Positions 26,277 to 33,581 of a DNA stretch of 47,199 bases are shown here, piece after piece (positions within the stretch are counted from its first letter, which is position 1; each line of letters opens with the position of its first letter). Source of the stretch: a candidate division Zixibacteria bacterium HGW-Zixibacteria-1 (GTDB lineage Bacteria > Zixibacteria > MSB-5A5 > GN15 > PGXB01). Made by a program: the position numbers and the translations under genes. The stretch covers positions 1 through 47,199 of the forward strand of contig PGXB01000028.1 of NCBI GenBank assembly GCA_002838945.1, in the 5' to 3' direction. The notes beneath the pieces were generated by a model. That model searched no databases. It was not told the DNA's origin and saw only the letters and a program-made list of their open reading frames with translations.

Positions 26277-27521
26277 CTATCGGCGGCGGCGTGTGGTCGT
26301 TTTCTTTTTCAATGAGCGGCCGAAGGGCTTTTGCGGTTTTTCGGCACGCTGTTGCTCCAGTACAAAGGCCGGCAGGGTGCGCGGGGCGCGATCGAACGGC
26401 AACGCCGGGACCTGCTTAATTGAGAGCCCGGTTCTTATCAATTTTTCGATATCCCTGATGTCGCTTCGCTGATCGAACGTAGCAAAAGAAATAGCCCGTC
26501 CGGCCATGCCTGCCCGCGCGGTTCGACCGATGCGGTGCACATAGTCCTGGGTATTGGTGGGCAGATCATAATTGACCACCAATTCGATTCCCACCACGTC
26601 AATACCTCGCGCGGCGATGTCGGTGGCAATCATCACACGGTACTTGCCTGATTTAAAGCCTTCAAGCGCATCGCGGCGTTGCGCCAGGCTGCGGTCGGAA
26701 TGGATCTCCGCCACGGATTGTCCCATGACGCGCAAATGGCGAGTGAGTTTGCGGGCCCCGTGCTTGGTGCGGGTGAAGACCAGGACCGATCCGTGATATT
26801 CGGCCAGCAACACCTCGAGCAGCCGACTCTTCGCTTCCTTCTCGATGAAGAATACCTCTTGCACGACTTTCTCGACGACGGTCCCAGACGGAGCGACTGC
26901 AATATTGATGGGCAGCTTCATATGCTGATGGGCCAGCCCCAGAATCTCCGGCGGTATAGTCGCAGAGAACAGCATGGTTTGACGTTCTCCTGGAACCGAC
27001 CGCAGAATCTTGTTGATTTGCGGTGCAAAGCCCATGTCGAGCATGCGGTCGGCCTCATCCAGAACCAGAATCTTAACACTGGAGAGATTGAGTATCCGTC
27101 GTTCGAGGAAATCCACGAGACGTCCCGGAGTGGCGATTATTATACGAGGATTTTTTCCCAACGCACGTATTTGTTTTCCTTCCGGGACCCCGCCGATCAG
27201 CACGGCGGTGCGGAGACCGTGCGACCGTCCCACCGCCAGAAGCGATTCGTCCACCTGTATCGCCAATTCGCGCGTCGGCAGAAGCACCAATCCACGTCCC
27301 TTAAGTTGCGCCAGGCGCTGGATCATGGGAATGCCGAAAGCGAGGGTTTTACCGGTTCCGGTCTGAGCGACCGCGATCAGGTCCTTGCCTTCAAGCCCGA
27401 TCGGGATCGAGCGGCTCTGAATGGGCGTCGGTTCCGTGAATTTAAGACGGGCGATGGCAACCAGCAGCCCCGGGGCGATGCCCAGGCCGCCAAATCCTGC
27501 AGTGTATGATTTGCTTTTCAT
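26277..27521 (-). CDS. DEAD-box ATP-dependent RNA helicase (RhlE-like)
   Basis: A 414-residue superfamily 2 helicase that unwinds RNA during ribosome assembly or mRNA turnover. Visible motifs: Q motif (PTPIQ, 31-35), Walker A AQTGTGKT (52-59), PTRELA (82-87), TPGR, DEAD (155-158), SAT (186-188), then the second RecA domain with VFTRTKHGA, ARGIDV and HRIGRTARAG. The C-terminus is short and very basic (KKKTTTRRRR), a probable RNA-binding tail as in RhlE-type enzymes. The exact subfamily name is inference. Monocistronic on the minus strand. Confidence 0.95.
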   Translation of the reverse strand: MKSKSYTAGFGGLGIAPGLLVAIARLKFTEPTPIQSRSIPIGLEGKDLIAVAQTGTGKTLAFGIPMIQRLAQLKGRGLVLLPTRELAIQVDESLLAVGRSHGLRTAVLIGGVPEGKQIRALGKNPRIIIATPGRLVDFLERRILNLSSVKILVLDEADRMLDMGFAPQINKILRSVPGERQTMLFSATIPPEILGLAHQHMKLPINIAVAPSGTVVEKVVQEVFFIEKEAKSRLLEVLLAEYHGSVLVFTRTKHGARKLTRHLRVMGQSVAEIHSDRSLAQRRDALEGFKSGKYRVMIATDIAARGIDVVGIELVVNYDLPTNTQDYVHRIGRTARAGMAGRAISFATFDQRSDIRDIEKLIRTGLSIKQVPALPFDRAPRTLPAFVLEQQRAEKPQKPFGRSLKKKTTTRRRR

Positions 27522-27594
27522 TATTCCAAGATACTAATATTTTTCCGCAAAAGATAGTATAAAACCACCTGTTGATCGGCAGGATTAAGGCGTG

Positions 27595-27663
27595 AAGTCG
27601 AAACCTGCTTCGCTTTGCTCAGCATCCTCCGCCCTTTGGGCTCCGGACAGGGGATTTCGACTT
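27595..27663. repeat. Long intergenic hairpin (AAGTCGAAA...TTTCGACTT)
   Basis: Perfect 9-bp arms at 27595-27603 and 27655-27663 enclose about 50 bases containing a smaller hairpin (GCCCTTTGGGC). It begins 10 bases beyond the alcohol dehydrogenase stop codon. It may be a terminator-like structure or a dispersed repeat element. Confidence 0.45.
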
Positions 27664-27672
27664 TACTCTTAC

Positions 27673-28674
27673 TTACCAGCTTAAGACAATTCGATAGCGG
27701 GCTTTGCCACTTTTCAATTTTTCAATGGCTTCGTTGACCTGATCAAAATGAAATTCCTCGACGACCGGCTTTATCTTATGCATGGCGGCGAAGTCAAGCA
27801 TTTTCGCAATAGCAGCCGGACTTCCGACCGGTGAGCCGGATATTGAGCGCTGCCCCATGATTAAAGGAAAGACTCCGATATCGAGGGGGTCAAGGACAGC
27901 TCCGACAAAGTGCAGCCGACCCTTTGCGTTCAGGGTTGACAGGTAGGTATTCCAATCGAGTTTTACATTTACGGTCGATAAAATAAAATCGAACTGTCCC
28001 GCCGCCGCTTCAAGTTCTTCAGCGTTGCGGGAGTCAATTGTTTGATGCGCCCCCATCTTGATTGCTTCCACCTTTTTCGAATCGCTCGATGTGAAAGCCG
28101 TCACTTTGCAGCCCCAGGCATTCAGGAACATCAGGGCCATATGCCCCAATCCGCCGATGCCTATAACCCCGACTTTGTCGGTCGGTTTGACGCCGAATTG
28201 TAACAACGGATTAAAAACAGTGATACCGCCACAGAACAGGGGCCCGGCGCTCTTAATATCAAGTCCCTTGGGAAGGACTACCACGCTGGCATCATGGGCG
28301 CGAACCTGCCTGGCAAAACCTCCATGCCGGCCGATGATGGTTCCTTCCTGCTTGACGCACAAATTATGGTCGCCATTCAGGCAATTCGGACAGGTCATAC
28401 AGTAACCCGAATGCCACCCCAGCCCGACTCTTTGACCGATCTTCAGATCGGTGACATCTTCACCCGATTTGGCAATGGTCCCGATAACTTCATGACCGGG
28501 CACAAGCGGGTATTGCGAGAATCCCCATGAATTGTTGATCATGCTCAGGTCACTGTAACAGATTCCACAGTGTTCAACATCGATCTCGACATCATGTTTT
28601 CCCAGCGGGCCGGGGTCGTATTCGAACGGTTCCAGTTTACCGCCCGGCGCGAGTGCGGCATAAGCTTTTATCAT
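27673..28674 (-). CDS. Zinc-dependent NAD(P) alcohol dehydrogenase (cinnamyl-alcohol dehydrogenase-like)
   Basis: A 333-residue medium-chain dehydrogenase/reductase interconverting alcohols and aldehydes. Catalytic zinc ligands: C36 (EHCGICYSD), H61-E62 (GHEVIG) and C148 (LFCGG). Structural zinc ligands: C92, C95, C98, C106. The Rossmann motif GIGGLGH lies near residues 172-178. This pattern fits the CAD/YahK-type subfamily. The ATG at 28674 follows AAGGAGAATCG; an upstream in-frame ATG at 28827 would add 51 unrelated residues and is rejected. It is divergent from the Pycsar operon. Confidence 0.93.
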   Translation of the reverse strand: MIKAYAALAPGGKLEPFEYDPGPLGKHDVEIDVEHCGICYSDLSMINNSWGFSQYPLVPGHEVIGTIAKSGEDVTDLKIGQRVGLGWHSGYCMTCPNCLNGDHNLCVKQEGTIIGRHGGFARQVRAHDASVVVLPKGLDIKSAGPLFCGGITVFNPLLQFGVKPTDKVGVIGIGGLGHMALMFLNAWGCKVTAFTSSDSKKVEAIKMGAHQTIDSRNAEELEAAAGQFDFILSTVNVKLDWNTYLSTLNAKGRLHFVGAVLDPLDIGVFPLIMGQRSISGSPVGSPAAIAKMLDFAAMHKIKPVVEEFHFDQVNEAIEKLKSGKARYRIVLSW

Positions 28675-28979
28675 CGATTCTCCTTTTTTGATATTATTAT
28701 GATTTTCAATATATACGAAAGAAGCGCTGTTATATTGATAATTAATAGGCAATTGTGGACTTAAGTTGTTGGTGGGCAAGGAATATTTTATTGTCAAATG
28801 TGTGGAATGGCTAATCTGCGCGGACAAAAATACGAGGGAGAGGGGAAATAATATTGCCTAAGTGGTGTAGTTGGTGTATATTAATTCGACATCAAAAGAT
28901 TATTCATTGTCGGTTGTTTGTATGAATGTGGAAAATTTGGTTATGGAATAATTATATAACGGGAATACAAAAAAGTATT
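28675..28979. other. AT-rich intergenic region between divergent adh and Pycsar genes
   Basis: About 305 bases holding the promoters of two divergent transcription units. The sequence turns markedly AT-rich from about 28860, the likely left border of the defence island. An ATTCAT...ATGAAT dyad lies at about 28902-28926. A TTATAT near 28953 is a possible -10 for the pycTM operon. No gene was recognised. Confidence 0.4.
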
Positions 28980-29519
28980 ATGCCAACTGAACAAGAAAAA
29001 GTAGCAATCTTAACTAAAGTATTTGATAATCAACAGGTACTAATATCAAAAGCTGACGCCAAGGCTAATATCGCATTAAGTATTCAGACCTTTATTATCA
29101 CAACTATTTTGGGGGCATCAATAGTTTTTGATATATTTAATAAAGTAAGTAGCCTGAGTTGTTTCATTGAAATTTCTTATTTTGCGTTGATTTCTATTTT
29201 CTTTATTATTTCCATTCTCGGTATCGCACTTTCTATTTTTGTATTCATGCCTAGACCGCCTCAAGAAAAAGAAGAGGTCAGTAGAAATGGAATTACTTAT
29301 TATGGTCACATTAAGAAATATAAGAATTCAAAAGAATATATTAGAGCAGTCAATGAAACAACGCAGGAATTATTAATAATTGAATATGCATGTCAAAACT
29401 ATACTTTGTCGAAAATAGTTGACTATAAAATGAAGTATGTGAAGTACTCAGTAGCTATGCTTTTTATTAATATATTGCTGGGGATTTTATTATTAATATT
29501 TTCACTCATTATCAAATAA
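28980..29519 (+). CDS. pycTM: Pycsar membrane effector, PycTM-like (DUF5706 type)
   Basis: About 179 residues from the preferred ATG (28980); a start at 28926 would add 18 residues. Near the N-terminus is VFDNQQVLISKADAKANIAL, the characteristic A-D-x-K-A-N segment of Pycsar-effector transmembrane proteins, running into TM1 (TFIITTILGASIVF). A second long hydrophobic stretch (FALISIFFIISILGIALSIFVF), a soluble central part and a C-terminal TM (AMLFINILLGILLLIFSLII) follow. In known systems cUMP or cCMP binding makes this protein disrupt the membrane and stop phage spread. The cyclase gene begins 3 bases after its stop. The name rests on motif and gene context. Confidence 0.82.
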   Translation: MPTEQEKVAILTKVFDNQQVLISKADAKANIALSIQTFIITTILGASIVFDIFNKVSSLSCFIEISYFALISIFFIISILGIALSIFVFMPRPPQEKEEVSRNGITYYGHIKKYKNSKEYIRAVNETTQELLIIEYACQNYTLSKIVDYKMKYVKYSVAMLFINILLGILLLIFSLIIK

Positions 29520-29522
29520 AGT

Positions 29523-30239
29523 ATGGGTTACATAACTGAATTAGATAGTAAAATCGAAGATTTCATGGAAGGCAACTATGAAATTATCGAAACAAAAATG
29601 ATACCGTCAGTAAAAGATGTGGCTTTTGGAAAAAAGGCATATAAGGTAAAACTTACGGCATTATGCATAGATCTACGTAGATCGACTGATTTGTTATATA
29701 TACAAGACACTGAGACTTGTGGCAAAATTCATAAGTCTTTTTTAACAATTGCCACAAAAATAATTTTAGAAAATGGAGGTGAAGTAAGAAGCTATGAAGG
29801 AGATAGTGTCTTGGCATTTTGGCCCGCGCACTACAAAAATGAAATTGAAACAGCAGTTAAGGCAGCGTTTCAACTAAAATGGGCATTGGATGTTAAATTT
29901 TCAAAATATTTTGAACAGTATTCCAAACTTGATTTTGGAATTGGTATTGATTGGGGCGAAGTTTACATTATAAAGGCAGGACTCCCAAGAAATGATAATA
30001 ATAATGATTTGGTTTTCCTGGGATTATGTGTAAACTATGCTACAATGATTGCCAACCAGGCATTTGGACCAAATCATATTGAAATTTCATCTATAACGTA
30101 TTCAAATCTAACAGATAATTGGATTTACGGAGATAAGAATGGTGGTAAAGAAAATATGTGGAAAGATGGAATCGTGATATGGAAAGACAAGAAATGGCAG
30201 ACGAAACTTACTACATGGCATCAAAAGATATCTAGTTAG
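29523..30239 (+). CDS. pycC: Pycsar nucleotide cyclase 1 (PycC-like, class III cyclase domain)
   Basis: A 238-residue stand-alone class III cyclase domain. Metal-binding aspartates are D50 in ALCIDLRRST and D94 in YEGDSVLAFW. The core continues with FGIGIDWGEVYI (138-149), NDLVFLG (161-167) and N171 in CVNYAT. These blocks match PycC uridylate/cytidylate cyclases rather than adenylate cyclases. The position four after N171, normally arginine or lysine, is M175, so activity or chemistry may differ from cyclase 2. It has no sensor or membrane domain. It starts 3 bases after the effector gene, so translation is coupled. cUMP versus cCMP cannot be told. Confidence 0.85.
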   Translation: MGYITELDSKIEDFMEGNYEIIETKMIPSVKDVAFGKKAYKVKLTALCIDLRRSTDLLYIQDTETCGKIHKSFLTIATKIILENGGEVRSYEGDSVLAFWPAHYKNEIETAVKAAFQLKWALDVKFSKYFEQYSKLDFGIGIDWGEVYIIKAGLPRNDNNNDLVFLGLCVNYATMIANQAFGPNHIEISSITYSNLTDNWIYGDKNGGKENMWKDGIVIWKDKKWQTKLTTWHQKISS

Positions 30240-30300
30240 GTAAAAGGCGATCAGGTGGGGGAAAAAGGTATTTTAGAGGTCGCAAGGGAGTACATTTTAA

Positions 30301-30993
30301 ATGGCTTTGAGTGATGATCTCAAAGAAGAAATAAAGAAGATATTTTGTGACGTATGGTCAACCCGCAAGGGCCTGGTGGTCCCTGAATCGAATGACATCA
30401 AGCTTGACAATGATGCAGTCATACTGGATGGAACAGTTCTATATGCTGACATAAATGAATCAACAAATCTCGTCGACAACTACAACTCAGAATTCGCCGC
30501 TGAGATATATAGATCATTTCTCCATTGTACCGCAAAAATCATTCGCGCTGAAGGTGGCACTATTACATCATATGATGGCGATAGGATTATGGCCGTTTAT
30601 ATTGGAAAGTCAAAAAATTCTGACGCAACGCGGATAGCACTTAAAATTAATTACGCGGTGAAAAATATAATAAATCCGTCAATAAGGCGGCAATATCAAA
30701 AAACAAGTTTTTTAGTGAAGCATGTAGTAGGTATCGATACTAGTAAACTCATGGTCGCACGTACTGGAATCCGTGGTTCAAATGATTTAGTATGGGTAGG
30801 TCAATCAGCAAACTATGCAGCTAAGTTATCGAGCAGACCGGGCCCACCGACACAGATTACAGCCAAGGTGTATGGGCGTTTGAATAATTCATCGAAATTT
30901 GGAAAGGATAATGTAAACATGTGGCAAAAAACTTCGGCCTCTGAACTCGGCACTATGATAATATATACATCAAAGTGGTCGTGGAAAGTGTAA
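30301..30993 (+). CDS. pycC: Pycsar nucleotide cyclase 2 (PycC-like, second clade)
   Basis: A 230-residue class III cyclase, only distantly similar to the preceding one. The N-terminus (DDLKEEIKKIF...W..R.G.VVP.S.D) is that of the common PycC type. Metal aspartates are D50 in VLYADINEST and D94 in YDGDRIMAVY; then HVVGIDTSKLMVARTG, NDLVWVG and N171-Y-A-A-K175, with lysine in the usual arginine/lysine place. AAGGGAG lies 11 bases before the ATG. It follows cyclase 1 after 61 bases on the same strand. It may give a second signal, serve as back-up, or be the surviving part of another Pycsar unit without its effector. Confidence 0.87.
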   Translation: MALSDDLKEEIKKIFCDVWSTRKGLVVPESNDIKLDNDAVILDGTVLYADINESTNLVDNYNSEFAAEIYRSFLHCTAKIIRAEGGTITSYDGDRIMAVYIGKSKNSDATRIALKINYAVKNIINPSIRRQYQKTSFLVKHVVGIDTSKLMVARTGIRGSNDLVWVGQSANYAAKLSSRPGPPTQITAKVYGRLNNSSKFGKDNVNMWQKTSASELGTMIIYTSKWSWKV

Positions 30994-31205
30994 TTTGTTT
31001 GGTTAAAGTAAGGGTAGATCGAAACTCTTGTAGTCTCGGCTCTTCTTATTTGGGTTCTGCGCGGCGCGGCGGGTTGGAAGTGTCCCCCATTTCATTCAGG
31101 ATAAACCCTTCCTGTTATTCCCTTCTTCATAGTCTGTGATTGGATTTACATCAGTGAGATTTGGACCTACCTGAGTCTATTCGAGTGCGGGGAAATAAAA
31201 AAATA
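30994..31205. other. Intergenic segment, right border of the AT-rich island
   Basis: Composition changes from AT-rich to ordinary at about 31010-31060 (a GCGCGGCGCGGCGGG stretch at about 31058). No gene and no clear terminator for the Pycsar operon were seen. Cyclase 2 converges with typA. Confidence 0.35.
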
Positions 31206-31249
31206 GTCAGGAGCGCCCTTCGTCCCACAGGGTCAACGACGCTCCTGAC
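31206..31249 (-). terminator. Terminator-like hairpin after typA
   Basis: A perfect 10-bp stem, GTCAGGAGCG with CGCTCCTGAC, encloses 24 bases. On the minus strand it is followed by TATTTTTTTATTT, as expected for an intrinsic terminator of typA. The trailing CTACTTTTGAT on the plus strand resembles that after the hairpin at 259-299. Confidence 0.65.
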
Positions 31250-31276
31250 CTACTTTTGATATAATTTGGAAAGCGG

Positions 31277-33190
31277 TTATGCGGATAGTCTTGGGTGTAT
31301 TGTACTCGAGCTTTCATTCAGGATGAACTGCTTTTTCTCGGCCTGTTTGCGTTCATCAAAATCGAGGATTGCTTTTCGGACCCGAATGGCTTTCGGCGTC
31401 ACTTCAACCAGTTCATCATCCCTGATCCACCCCATGGCCTGCTCCAGTGTCATCTTGCGCGGGACATCAAGCTTGACACCGATATCTTTGGTCGATGACC
31501 GGTGATTGGTCAGGTTCTTTCGTTTGGTGGGGTTGCAGGTCATGTCCATATTTCTTGAGTTCTCGCCGATAATCTGGCCGATATATATTTTTTCCGTCGG
31601 TTCAATAAAAATGGCCGACCGTTCCTGCAGTCCTTCCAGGGCATAGGCGGTGGCAATACCGGTATCGGAACTGATAACAGAACCCTTGCTTCCCTGCGGA
31701 ATATCACCGCGCCAAGGCTCATAGCCGATAAAGCGGGACGTCATAATTCCAAGACCGCGTGTGTCCGTCAAAAAGTCCGGCCGGTATCCGATCAGGCCGC
31801 GAGTCGGGATTTTGAAGGCGATACGAATTGTTTTCGTGCCCGCATTTTCCACCGTTATCAGCTCGCCTTTGCGTTTGGCGAGTTTTTCGATGATGATCCC
31901 CTGGTGTTCTTCCGGGACATCAATAATAAGCTGCTCTATCGGTTCCAAAAGATTGCCGTTTTCGTCATGATGAGTGATGACTTCCGGGCGGGAAATGCAG
32001 AATTCAAGTCCTTCCCGCCGCATTTCTTCGATCAGGATCGCCAGGTGAAGTTCGCCGCGTCCCGAAACTTTTACACCATCCGGGCGGCCGAGATCTTCCA
32101 TCCGAAGCGCCACATTCACGCGAAGTTCTCGTTCGAGCCGTTCTTTCAACTGACGGAGCATGATCGCGGTGCCGTCCTGACCCGAGAAGGGGCCGTTGTT
32201 GACGAGGAAAAACATCGAAAGCGTGGGTTGCTCGATCTCAAGCGGTTTCAGCGCTTCTTTGGTATCTTCATTCCCGGAAAAGGTGTCGCCGATGCCGATC
32301 TCCGGGGGGCCCGCCAGCCAGACAATATCACCGGCGGAAATTTCATCGGTTTCAACGCGTGTCAGACCGCGGGTAATCCACATATGGAGCCCCTTCGCCT
32401 TTGAAGAAGAAACAAACTGCCAGCCTTTGTCCTGAGATAGGGGGTCTTTCAGCTTTGTAACCATGCGGGTGAACTCTTCACCCTTTTTCAAAGTGCCGCG
32501 GAGGACGCGTCCACAACCGATTTGACCGATATAATCACTCCAGTCAAGAGAACTGACCTGCATCAGGAAATCACCCTCCTGATTGACCTGAGGAGGCGGC
32601 ACTTCGTCGATGATGGTCTGAAAAAGGGGATCCATTCCCGCAGGCTCATCTTTGTCCAGATCATTAACAAACCATCCGTCAAGACCGGAACCATAAAGGA
32701 CCGGAAAATGAGCCTGTTCATCGGTGGCGCCCAACTCTATAAAGAGGTCGAAAGTTTTATTCAGGGCATAATCGGGGCGGGCGTTCGGACGATCGACTTT
32801 ATTGATAATGACAATCGGGCGAAGTCCGAGTTTGAGGGCGCGCATAAGAACATAACGTGTCTGAGGCATCGGCCCTTCGTTGGCATCGACCAGCAGCAGA
32901 ACCGAGTCAACCATCGAGATAACCCGTTCCACTTCACCGGAAAAATCGGCGTGACCGGGAGTATCTATAATATTTATCAGGTAATCGTTCCATGATACGG
33001 TGCAGTGTTTTGCGCGAATTGTGATACCGCGTTCGCGTTCGATTATATTGTTGTCCATGAGCCGTTCGGCGACTTCTTGGTTATCACGGAAAGTCCGGGT
33101 GGCTTTGAATACGGAATCTATGAGGGTCGTTTTGCCGTGATCAATATGGGCAACAATCGCAAGATTTCGAATATGAGAAATATCAGTCAT
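31277..33190 (-). CDS. typA: Ribosome-associated translational GTPase TypA/BipA
   Basis: A 637-residue EF-G-like GTPase that binds 70S ribosomes and aids ribosome assembly and stress adaptation. Visible G motifs: AHIDHGKTT (P-loop), RERGITIRAK (switch I), DTPGHADFSGE (switch II) and NKVDRPNARP. The EF-G-like domains and the TypA-specific C-terminal domain (ETTEKIYIGQIIGE-like block, then NPTKRKNLTNHRSS) are complete. Slightly longer than the usual 605-615 residues because of the C-terminal tail. AAAGGTG lies before the ATG. Single gene, converging with the Pycsar island. Confidence 0.96.
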   Translation of the reverse strand: MTDISHIRNLAIVAHIDHGKTTLIDSVFKATRTFRDNQEVAERLMDNNIIERERGITIRAKHCTVSWNDYLINIIDTPGHADFSGEVERVISMVDSVLLLVDANEGPMPQTRYVLMRALKLGLRPIVIINKVDRPNARPDYALNKTFDLFIELGATDEQAHFPVLYGSGLDGWFVNDLDKDEPAGMDPLFQTIIDEVPPPQVNQEGDFLMQVSSLDWSDYIGQIGCGRVLRGTLKKGEEFTRMVTKLKDPLSQDKGWQFVSSSKAKGLHMWITRGLTRVETDEISAGDIVWLAGPPEIGIGDTFSGNEDTKEALKPLEIEQPTLSMFFLVNNGPFSGQDGTAIMLRQLKERLERELRVNVALRMEDLGRPDGVKVSGRGELHLAILIEEMRREGLEFCISRPEVITHHDENGNLLEPIEQLIIDVPEEHQGIIIEKLAKRKGELITVENAGTKTIRIAFKIPTRGLIGYRPDFLTDTRGLGIMTSRFIGYEPWRGDIPQGSKGSVISSDTGIATAYALEGLQERSAIFIEPTEKIYIGQIIGENSRNMDMTCNPTKRKNLTNHRSSTKDIGVKLDVPRKMTLEQAMGWIRDDELVEVTPKAIRVRKAILDFDERKQAEKKQFILNESSSTIHPRLSA

Positions 33191-33581
33191 TAATCAAAAC
33201 ACCTTTCGCGTGCAGACAAATCTGCTCAACAACATATTTCAAAAACATCTACGGATTAAACTTTAGGGGAGTAATCGCGCAGAAAAAACCCGAACAGATA
33301 ATTTACTGTCCGGGTATCTATAACAGCCCGAGAAGTATAAAGTTTAATTTTATTTTGTCAATGAATATTTTTTAGGTTTGGCGAAAGTATGGGTTTTTAG
33401 GGTATTTGGGCCGAATGCCGACCGCCACCGGCCAAAAACCCCTTCGATTACATGCCCGAAGGGGGTGAAACCAGAAAAAGCGGGGGCAATTAGACGAGTT
33501 TTGCGACTTTTTATAATATGATAAGGCCAATGACTATATAGAGTTATCATTGGCCTCAACATAAGCCTTTTTCATCAGAAT
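33191..33581. other. Intergenic region with hairpins and a decayed or repeat coding segment
   Basis: It holds the typA promoter region, an imperfect hairpin ACCCG.ACAG...CTGT.CGGGT (about 33286-33316) with a T-run on the minus strand, repeat copy 3 (33482-33510), and a hairpin AGGCCAATGA...TCATTGGCCT (33524-33556) just after the large surface-protein gene. A 70-codon minus frame (33350-33562) spans the repeat but lacks a credible ribosome site. Confidence 0.45.
33482..33510. repeat. Intergenic repeat, copy 3 of 3
   Basis: GGGGGCAATTAGACGAGTTTTGCGACTTT, related to copies at 23609 and 25283 by the core ATTAGACG.(T/G)TTT.CG. On the minus strand it encodes K-S-R-K-T-R-L-I-A-P-A-F, close to copy 1 (K-S-Y-E-K-R-L-I-V-P-A-L). 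Confidence 0.5.

Noticed and set aside
28902-28926. ATTCAT...ATGAAT dyad upstream of pycTM as a possible operator
   Set aside because: Six-base arms in AT-rich DNA are easily expected by chance and no promoter element is clearly linked to it.
33350-33562. Minus-strand 70-codon frame (...FGPNTLKTHTFAKPKKYSLTK) upstream of typA
   Set aside because: Protein-like in its second half and overlapping repeat copy 3, but with no ribosome site and spanning a hairpin. Treated as repeat or decayed sequence rather than a gene.
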